64,000 bases of DNA, from positions 1 to 64,000 of the forward strand of contig NZ_JALJRB010000018.1 of NCBI RefSeq assembly GCF_022968795.1. Direction: 5' to 3'. The DNA comes from Desulfatitalea alkaliphila. Lineage in GTDB: Bacteria > Desulfobacterota > Desulfobacteria > Desulfobacterales > Desulfosarcinaceae. Every line of letters starts with the position of its first letter. The stretch's first letter is position 1. The notes beneath the pieces were generated by a model. It searched no databases. It was given only the letters and a program-made list of their open reading frames with translations, and had not been told where the DNA came from. This document shows, one piece after another, positions 58,270 through 64,000 of this stretch. The position numbers and the translations under genes are program-made.

Positions 58270-59995
58270 GACGCGATCCCCTGATGCGTAGGATCTTGAA
58301 CACTTCCACGGCATCGGCGCGGCCCTTGACCGCCTGCGGACCCAGGGAGTGGACATCGATCAGTCGCTCGATACTTTCCACCACCCGGCGGCTGACAACC
58401 ACTTCCGACGGACCAGCAAAGGCATTGAGGCGCGAGGCCAGATTGACGCTGTCGCCGATCACGGTGTATTCCATCTTGGTTTGGGATCCCACGTTGCCGG
58501 CCAACACCTCGCCTGTATGGACGCTGATGCCCACCGCGGCCAGCAGGGTGTTGCCGTTGCGGCTCTCTTGCAGGAGGGCCTCCTGCAGGGCGACGGCGGC
58601 ACGTACGGCGCGCTCCACATGGTCCTGGCGATACACCGGGACGCCGAACACCCCCAGGATGGCGTCTCCGATGAACTTGTCGATGTACCCGCCATGCTTG
58701 ATGATCACCCGGGTGGCGATTTCCAAGTAGCAGTTCAGGGCGTCCACCACTTGCTCCGGCGGTTGGTCCGCCGCGTAGGCCGTAAAGCCGCGCACGTCGC
58801 CGAACAGGATGGTGGCCTCGTTGCGGGTGCCCTTGAGCCATCCGGTCTCCGGGTTGGCCAGAATCAAATCCAGCACCTCCGATCCCACGTACTTGCCGAA
58901 GGACTTCTGGGCCATCGCATTTTTGTACAGCTCCTGGCCCATGCGGTTGAAGGCGCCGGCCAAGGTGCCCAGTTCATCCTTGCGGCGAATGGGCACCCGA
59001 TATTGGTAGTTGCCCATGGCGATCTCTTCGGTGGCACGCACCAAATGGGAGACCGGCCGGGTGAAGCGGATGCCGTAGAAAATGGCGATGGACAGGCCCA
59101 CCACCAGCAGCAGCAGGGTCAAGAGCAGGATGGAAAGCCTTTCCTGGCGGATCAGCGCTTCGATGAAGTCCAGGGAGATGCCCACATGGACCTGCCCCAG
59201 CGCTTTTTCCTTGAACTGGATGGTGCGATACAAATTGATCAGCCGTTCGCCGTCCGGGCGGTTGTAACGGTAGTGGATCACCTCGTCCTGCTCCCGGGTG
59301 ACCGGGTCTTCGACGAAGTGTTTGAAGGGCAGCCCGATGAGGTTCACGTCGGTGTGGGCCTTGATCAAGTTGTCCGGTCCCACGATCAGCGCATAGCGCA
59401 ATCCCTCCACGCGGGCCGCTTCGCGGATCAGGGTGTTGAGGCGTAGAATATCGTCCTCCAGAAGGGGGATGGGCGCGTTGTTGGCGAAGTAGTTGATGCT
59501 CACCGTGCCCAGGCGAACCGTCTGGTCATAGAGCCGATCCTTTTGCTGATTCAATACCACCATGCCGAGCGTGAACATGGTCAGAACGATGATGATGCTG
59601 ACGGCCGCCGCCATTTTGGCCCACATGGGCAGCCGCGGCTTGGGCAGTCGTTCGAAATAGGCCCCGTACTTGCCGGCCAGCAGCTCGCGAATATCATCGG
59701 CCAGCGATGTGACCTCTATCTGGTATTCGGCGTTGATGGTGCGGATGATCTCCGCTTCGTCGGCCAGCCCCAGATCCACGATCACCTGGCCCAGCCGCAC
59801 GGCCCGGCCCCGTTGCTTGAGGATCTCTTGTTGACTTTCAAGGGCCTGTTTCAGTTGAAAATCGGTGATGACTTGGTTGCGTTTGAGCACTGCGCCGATG
59901 AACAGGTCATCGCGGGTGACCTGGCCGCGCTGCATGCGACCTCGCGCTTCCCTGAAAAGGGTGGTTATTTTGTGGAAAAGGGATTGCTTCCCCAT
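58259..59995 (-). CDS. Membrane class III adenylate/guanylate cyclase with MshEN and HAMP domains
   Basis: A 578-residue protein. A cytoplasmic MshEN/GspE-N-like domain (about 28-105; such domains can bind c-di-GMP) is followed by a membrane segment (127-148), a periplasmic sensor of about 135 residues, a second segment (287-309), a HAMP linker (310-362) and a class III cyclase domain (about 390-575) with ILFGDVRGFTAYA, IDKFIGDAILGVFG and GISVHTGEVLAGNVG. It is predicted to make cAMP or cGMP in response to an envelope signal. First gene of the operon with the deacetylase-fold and LysM/TPR proteins. Confidence 0.87.
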   Translation of the reverse strand: MGKQSLFHKITTLFREARGRMQRGQVTRDDLFIGAVLKRNQVITDFQLKQALESQQEILKQRGRAVRLGQVIVDLGLADEAEIIRTINAEYQIEVTSLADDIRELLAGKYGAYFERLPKPRLPMWAKMAAAVSIIIVLTMFTLGMVVLNQQKDRLYDQTVRLGTVSINYFANNAPIPLLEDDILRLNTLIREAARVEGLRYALIVGPDNLIKAHTDVNLIGLPFKHFVEDPVTREQDEVIHYRYNRPDGERLINLYRTIQFKEKALGQVHVGISLDFIEALIRQERLSILLLTLLLLVVGLSIAIFYGIRFTRPVSHLVRATEEIAMGNYQYRVPIRRKDELGTLAGAFNRMGQELYKNAMAQKSFGKYVGSEVLDLILANPETGWLKGTRNEATILFGDVRGFTAYAADQPPEQVVDALNCYLEIATRVIIKHGGYIDKFIGDAILGVFGVPVYRQDHVERAVRAAVALQEALLQESRNGNTLLAAVGISVHTGEVLAGNVGSQTKMEYTVIGDSVNLASRLNAFAGPSEVVVSRRVVESIERLIDVHSLGPQAVKGRADAVEVFKILRIRGSRHEA

Positions 59996-60044
59996 GGCGG
60001 CTCCGCTGAAACGTTTTCAATGGTATCGGCGGTTTTCTTAAAAA

Positions 60045-60073
60045 CTATAGGTGGATTCTACGGTTGTTGTCAA
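60045..60073 (-). promoter_or_regulatory. Sigma-70-type promoter of the cyclase operon
   Basis: On the minus strand TTGACA (60068-60073), a 17-bp spacer and TATAGT (60045-60050), 50 bp ahead of the cyclase start. It is among the best promoter matches in the window. Confidence 0.7.
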
Positions 60074-60238
60074 AGCAAAGGGCACTATTAAGGGCCATAA
60101 TGGTTCCGTGTGTCCCCCGTCGGCGCGTCGGCTGTGGTGGTGGAAGCGGTAAAGTGGCGCGCGGGGCTTTCGTCGGGAGCAATCGTGATTATTGTGGTGG
60201 TCAATGACCGTTGACCCCCATAACGAAGGAGGACGACC

Positions 60239-60499
60239 ATGATATCGAAAGAGGAGCTGTGCCAAAAAATCAGAGACATATATCCCGATATCGGTGAGTG
60301 CGGCATCGACGTGGATGTGGACTACGACAATGACCAAGGACGTTGGGTGGTGGATTTGAAAAAGGACAACCACGAGTTGAAAACCTACCTGGAAGACGGG
60401 GATGCCGAGCTGTGCCTGACCGGCAAACAGTGTGTCGGATTGGGTATCGAGATCGCCCAGTTGCGGGACAGCATCGAACGGATGCCGCCGCGGCCTTGA
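60239..60499 (+). CDS. Small acidic hypothetical protein
   Basis: An 86-residue acidic protein with two cysteines near the N-terminus (ELCQ and GECG) and two later (AELCLTGKQC). The sequence reads as a compact alpha/beta domain (WVVDLKKDNHELKTYLEDGDAELCL). The family is not recognised. AAGGAGGACGACC before the ATG strongly supports translation. It precedes fumC by 80 bp. Confidence 0.7.
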   Translation: MISKEELCQKIRDIYPDIGECGIDVDVDYDNDQGRWVVDLKKDNHELKTYLEDGDAELCLTGKQCVGLGIEIAQLRDSIERMPPRP

Positions 60500-60579
60500 A
60501 CACCGGAGCAAGGCAAATTCCCTGGTTTCCGCACGCCGCTTATGCTATCTTGCCGCATGGTTGAAGGGTGGATGGAGCA

Positions 60580-61965
60580 ATGACCGTAGACACCGATTCG
60601 CAATCGTACCGTGAAGAACAAGACAGCATGGGCACGGTCCGGGTGCCCGCGGATGCCTATTACGGTTCACAGACCCAAAGGGCGGTGGACAACTTCATGC
60701 AAAGTGGTTTGAAGCCGCCCTTGGCCTTGATCCGCGCCTTGGCGCTGATCAAGCGCCTGGCCGCCGAAACCAATCTCGCCCTGGGCTTGCTGCCCGACCA
60801 ATCGGCCCGAGCCATTGTGCAAGCGGCCCATGAGGTGGCGGCGGGTCGATGGGACGACCAGTTCGTGGTGGATCTGTTCCAGACCGGATCGGGCACCTCC
60901 ACCAACATGAACATGAACGAGGTGTTGGCCGGCCGGGCCAACGAAATCCTCACCGGCCGGCGGGGCGGGCGCGCCCCTGTGCATCCCAACGACCATGTGA
61001 ACCTGGGGCAATCGAGCAACGACCTGATTCCGTCAGCCCTGCACGTGGCGGCGGTGATGGCGATCCACAATGCACTGTTGCCCGCATTGACCCATCTTCA
61101 ATCGGCGCTGGCGGAGAAGCGGGACGCTTTCGCCGCCATCCGCAAGATCGGGCGTACCCATCTGCAGGATGCGGTACCCATGACCTTGGGTGAGGCCTTC
61201 TCGGCCTTCGTGCGCCAGATCGAGCTGGGTGGGCGCCGGGTGGAGGGGGTGCTGCCGCGGTTGACCGAACTGGCCCTGGGGGGCACCGCCGTGGGCAATG
61301 GGCTCAACACCCATCCCGAATTCGCCGCCCGCACCATCGCGGCCCTTTCCAGCGAGACCGGCATCGTTTTCAAGGAAGCCGCTAACCGCTTCGAAGCCCA
61401 GGCCGCCCGTGACGCGGCGGTGGAAACCAGCGGCGCGGTTAAAACGGTGGCCGTCAGCCTGATCAAAATCGCCAACGACATTCGCTGGATGGGTTCCGGC
61501 CCACGCTGCGGCATCGGGGAGCTGCAGCTGCCGGCATTGCAGCCCGGGTCGTCCATCATGCCCGGCAAAGTCAACCCGGTGATTCCCGAGGCGGTGATCC
61601 AGGTGGCCTACCAGGTGATGGGCAACGATACGGCCATCGCCCTGGCGGGACAATCGGGTAATTTCGAGTTGAATGTGACCCTGCCCCTGGTGGCCCACAA
61701 CCTGCTTCAATCCGTGGAACTGCTGGCGGGCGCCGCGCGGCTGCTGGCCGACAAGTGCGTACGGCATCTGGCGGCCGATCGGCAGCGTTGCGAGGGCTAT
61801 ATCGAACAGAGCCTGGCCCTGGCCACGGCCCTGGTGCCCCACATCGGCTATGACCGGGCCGCGGAGCTGGCCAAACGGGCCTACGAATCCGGCCGGACGG
61901 TGCGTCAGGTGGCCGCGGCCGAAAAGCTGTTGCCCGAGGAGACTTTGAATCGATTGCTGGGCTGA
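60580..61965 (+). CDS. fumC: Class II fumarate hydratase
   Basis: A 461-residue fumarase C of normal length. Signatures include YGSQTQRAVDNF, FQTGSGTSTNMNMNEV, HPNDHVNLGQSSND, GRTHLQDAVPMTLG and the superfamily motif GSSIMPGKVNPV with the catalytic Ser. It interconverts fumarate and malate in the (partial or reductive) TCA cycle and, being Fe-S-free, is oxygen-stable. The ATG at 60580 is chosen; an in-frame GTG at 60568 would add four residues. Confidence 0.95.
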   Translation: MTVDTDSQSYREEQDSMGTVRVPADAYYGSQTQRAVDNFMQSGLKPPLALIRALALIKRLAAETNLALGLLPDQSARAIVQAAHEVAAGRWDDQFVVDLFQTGSGTSTNMNMNEVLAGRANEILTGRRGGRAPVHPNDHVNLGQSSNDLIPSALHVAAVMAIHNALLPALTHLQSALAEKRDAFAAIRKIGRTHLQDAVPMTLGEAFSAFVRQIELGGRRVEGVLPRLTELALGGTAVGNGLNTHPEFAARTIAALSSETGIVFKEAANRFEAQAARDAAVETSGAVKTVAVSLIKIANDIRWMGSGPRCGIGELQLPALQPGSSIMPGKVNPVIPEAVIQVAYQVMGNDTAIALAGQSGNFELNVTLPLVAHNLLQSVELLAGAARLLADKCVRHLAADRQRCEGYIEQSLALATALVPHIGYDRAAELAKRAYESGRTVRQVAAAEKLLPEETLNRLLG

Positions 61966-62039
61966 CGGGATCGGTTGCAATCCCGATCCAACGGCCCGGC
62001 CCGAACCCATTTCGGAAAACCCCAAACAAGGAGGCGTGC

Positions 62040-62249
62040 ATGAGTGCAAAACGCTATCGTATCGAATCGTCCTGCCCCCAGTGCGGCTGTAGTTTCGCCA
62101 CCCATCTGACTCCGGAAGAACTCAAGAAAAAGTATGGTGACTTGCCCAATATCGAACTGGAGTGCGGCGAGTGCATGATCAAATATACCAAACCGCGGGA
62201 AGAAGCCTGCCCCGAGTGGGACAAGGAGTGCCGGATGAAAGGCCAATAG
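62040..62249 (+). CDS. Small zinc-ribbon-like protein
   Basis: A 69-residue protein with two CxxC knuckles (CPQCGC and CGECM) plus two more cysteines near the end (CPEWDKEC). It probably binds Zn or Fe. Such stand-alone ribbons are common in anaerobes, but the role is unknown. CAAGGAGGCGTGC precedes the ATG. It lies 74 bp after fumC and 70 bp before the ferritin-like gene. Confidence 0.75.
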   Translation: MSAKRYRIESSCPQCGCSFATHLTPEELKKKYGDLPNIELECGECMIKYTKPREEACPEWDKECRMKGQ

Positions 62250-62319
62250 GCCGCATGACGTTTCCATATGTAAAACGGATCAAAAATATCAAAGGATTCA
62301 CAGAAAGGAACACATTCAG

Positions 62320-62793
62320 ATGATGTATGATTTCAACGCCGACGACATTTTCGAGATCGCCCTGCAGTTGGAGCGCAACGGGGCCGAATTTTACCGCACG
62401 GCCGCCGAGGCGATGAAAGATGAGGCCCACCGCAAGCTGCTGTTGGAGCTGGCGGCCATGGAAGACGACCACGAAAAGACCTTCGCCGCCATGCGCGATC
62501 AGCTCAAGGAGGCCGAAAAATCCGCCACTGTTTTCGATCCCGACGGCGAAGCCGCACAGTACCTGCGGGCACTGGCCGATACGCGGGTCTTTTTCCAGAA
62601 GCAGATCGACACCTCCTCCATGGAGGCGATTCTCAAGGATGCCATCACGGCCGAGAAGGATTCCATCGTCTTTTACCTGGGCATGCGCGAAGCGGTGCCT
62701 CCGGAGATGGGTCGCGAACGTTTGGATGATGTGATCAAAGAGGAGATGGGGCACATCCGGCTGTTGAGCAAGGAGTTGACGGCCCTGCGGTAG
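62320..62793 (+). CDS. Ferritin-like/rubrerythrin-type diiron protein
   Basis: A 157-residue four-helix protein of the rubrerythrin ferritin-like family without a rubredoxin domain. The paired diiron ligands are visible: ALQLERNGAEFY, AAMEDDHEKTF, AITAEKDSIVFY and VIKEEMGHIR, giving the Glu and ExxH pattern in both helix pairs. It probably reduces peroxide or stores iron. AGAAAGGAAC lies upstream of the double ATG; a start at 62323 is equally possible. Confidence 0.87.
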   Translation: MMYDFNADDIFEIALQLERNGAEFYRTAAEAMKDEAHRKLLLELAAMEDDHEKTFAAMRDQLKEAEKSATVFDPDGEAAQYLRALADTRVFFQKQIDTSSMEAILKDAITAEKDSIVFYLGMREAVPPEMGRERLDDVIKEEMGHIRLLSKELTALR

Positions 62794-62809
62794 CGGCGGC
62801 ATACGGCAA

Positions 62810-62859
62810 GCGGCTTCCCGGCGCACCGGTCGGTGCGCTTTCAGCAAAGCGGAAGCCGC
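62810..62859. terminator. Nested hairpin between convergent genes
   Basis: GCGGCTTCC (62810-62818) pairs with GGAAGCCGC (62851-62859) and encloses GCGCACC/GGTGCGC, giving a branched stem. It separates the ferritin-like gene from the convergent Crp/Fnr gene. Confidence 0.55.
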
Positions 62860-62891
62860 TCGCACCGCTCGCAAACGAAACCACCACCACC

Positions 62892-63581
62892 TCAGGCAAC
62901 CAGACGGCCGGTTTCGGCCAGCTCCTCCAGCGCCTGATGATCCCGCAGCACAATTTCCGCTCCCTGCACCTCGATATACCCTTGGGCCGACATCTTGTTG
63001 AAGATGCGTGACAGCGTTTCCGGAATGGTGCCCAGCAGACTGGCCAACTGCCCCTTGGACACCGGCAAGCGCACGCTGTCGGGGTTGTCTTGCTCCTCGG
63101 CCAGATAGATCAAATAGGAGGCCAGGCGTCCCGGCACCTCTTTCAAGGACAGATTCTCCACCTGCACCGTGAACTGGCGCAGCCGCATGCTCAGCACCGC
63201 CAACATATTGAGCGCCAAGGAAGGGTGGGCCGTGATCAGGTCGATGAAGTCCCGGCGCGCAATGAAGAGCAGGCGGCTCTTCTCCACCGCCAATGCGTTG
63301 GCCGGATAGTGCTGCCCGGCGAAGACCGGCACCTCTCCGAAGGGCTGGCCGGGGCCGTAAATATGCAGGATCTGCTCTTTGCCCTCGGCCGAGGTTTTGA
63401 AAATCTTCACCGTGCCTTGGACCACGATGTAAAACCCCGTGCCCGCCTCTCCCTCATGAAAGATGGGGGCGCCGCGGTCAAAATCCACGGTGCGTGCGAT
63501 GGCGCGAATACGGGCCTGCTGCGCCGGGCTCAAGCCCTTGAACAGGGCGCTGTCGGCGATGATGGCGTCGATGGTGGTCAT
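62892..63581 (-). CDS. Crp/Fnr-family transcriptional regulator
   Basis: A 229-residue regulator. The N-terminal cyclic-nucleotide-binding fold (about 15-125; FHEGEAGTGFYIVVQGTVKIFK and GPGQPFGEVPVFAG) is followed by a dimerisation helix and a Crp-type helix-turn-helix (VSKGQLASLLGTIPETLSRIFNKM). The N-terminal cysteine cluster of true Fnr is missing, so oxygen sensing by an Fe-S cluster is unlikely. The short GEVPVFAG loop lacks the Arg-Ser pair that binds cAMP in Crp; a haem or other ligand is possible. The ATG at 63581 has AAGAAGG upstream. Confidence 0.9.
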   Translation of the reverse strand: MTTIDAIIADSALFKGLSPAQQARIRAIARTVDFDRGAPIFHEGEAGTGFYIVVQGTVKIFKTSAEGKEQILHIYGPGQPFGEVPVFAGQHYPANALAVEKSRLLFIARRDFIDLITAHPSLALNMLAVLSMRLRQFTVQVENLSLKEVPGRLASYLIYLAEEQDNPDSVRLPVSKGQLASLLGTIPETLSRIFNKMSAQGYIEVQGAEIVLRDHQALEELAETGRLVA

Positions 63582-63695
63582 GGCCTTCTTTTGATCGATT
63601 GTCGGCGGGAAGTCAAGTTTTTGTATTTGTTGGTTGCGTCGGGTGTTGTGGGGTTGATTTGACAATGGAGGTGATTGGAGCATCGGGGTTGATAA

Positions 63696-63880
63696 GAGTT
63701 TTAAGTGTTAAGTGTTAAGTTTTAAGTTGAAGGTATGCTGTCGATTAGATTTGGTGGGTTGGAGGGGGTGGTGGTGTTTGGGTCCATCGAAGTCGAAATC
63801 GGTATTGCAATCGAAATCGAAACGCGGCGCAAAAAGAAGCGTAATCGATTTCGATCCCGATCCCGCTAGCGATTTCGATT
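63696..63880 (-). repeat. Intergenic repeat element, copy 3
   Basis: On the minus strand it reads GAT-rich units, CACCACCCCC, CCAACCCACCAAATCT, AATCGACAG, CCTTCAACTT and four AACTTAA/AACACTT units. The order equals copy 1, with substitutions. The left part (63785-63880) holds a second set of ATCGATTTCGATCCCGAT-type units. Confidence 0.7.
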
Positions 63881-63938
63881 TCCAACGGGGCAAGCCCCAA
63901 CTTGGGTTTTGTGCATCACCGCAAAAAAATGGGGGGTT

Positions 63939-63952
63939 TTGACTTAGGTCAA
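63939..63952. promoter_or_regulatory. FNR/HcpR-like dyad
   Basis: TTGAC-TTAG-GTCAA, a perfect 5+5 dyad with the spacing of Fnr-family boxes, 358 bp upstream of the Crp/Fnr gene and close to the right window edge. It may serve a gene beyond the edge. Confidence 0.45.
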
Positions 63953-64000
63953 GGTGTTTGGTTGGGGGACGGGGTAGGGTGGCGGTAAATCGAGCGGGTA

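Noticed and set aside
63712-63942. Open frame encoding Asp/Pro/Phe-rich repeats (DFDPDPASDFDF)
   Set aside because: The pattern is produced by the GATCCCGAT repeat of copy 3. There is no ribosome site and no homologous start.

Overview
The window is high-GC chromosomal DNA whose gene content points to an anaerobic, heterotrophic member of the Desulfobacterota (former Deltaproteobacteria, Desulfosarcina-like). This rests on heterodisulfide-reductase-like Fe-S/flavin oxidoreductases, many acyl-CoA and CoA-transfer enzymes, a remnant of Ni-CO dehydrogenase, sigma-54 control, and secreted proteins with PKD and choice-of-anchor domains. No sulfate-reduction gene, rRNA, tRNA, CRISPR array or intact insertion sequence was seen, so genus and species are not claimed.

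Layout. 1-5,060: BCCT transporter, alpha/beta hydrolase, and the E1 alpha/beta pair of a 2-oxoacid or acetoin dehydrogenase. 5,067-12,278: a secreted two-domain VOC lipoprotein, a fused CoA-transferase behind paired palindromes, and a three-gene operon of Fe-S protein, FAD dehydrogenase and Fe-S protein. 12,581-20,167: the most unusual block. A canonical -24/-12 promoter drives a small protein, a polytopic membrane protein, a Tat-exported metallo-beta-lactamase-fold protein and a CobW GTPase with an unknown 300-residue N-terminal region. Beside it lie a NifX-like protein, a PAS/sigma-54 activator, and an in-frame chimera of an FAD/NAD oxidoreductase N-terminus with the CooS C-terminus, itself behind a second -24/-12 promoter. 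20,405-27,440: envelope and surface genes (outer-membrane barrel, PKD lipoprotein, CsgG/FlgO-like protein, large PKD/choice-of-anchor protein), followed by a candidate small RNA. 28,039-35,464: SLC12-type transporter, SDR, DUF4412-like lipoprotein carrier-type protein, SpmA-SpmB fusion, and a GAF/kinase-like/Usp operon.

35,535-54,340: acyl-CoA and quinone metabolism: acyl-CoA dehydrogenase divergent from a MerR regulator, FAS1 lipoprotein, UbiE and UbiG methyltransferases, an unusual ALDH/iron-ADH fusion, a MinD-like ATPase, FMN hydroxyacid dehydrogenase, SDR, and an operon of OYE-type reductase, ThDP enzyme, MBL hydrolase and 3-hydroxyacyl-CoA dehydrogenase, followed by an enoyl-CoA hydratase. 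54,362-59,995: envelope signalling operon (class III cyclase, LysM/deacetylase-fold pseudoenzyme, LysM/TPR lipoprotein) plus MltF. 60,239-64,000: small proteins, fumarase C, a ferritin-like protein and a Crp/Fnr regulator.

A repeated intergenic element with CTTAAAACTT tracts occurs three times (about 48.6, 53.4 and 63.7 kb). The best candidate for an undescribed system is the sigma-54-controlled membrane/MBL/CobW operon at 12.6-17.5 kb together with its neighbours up to 20.2 kb.
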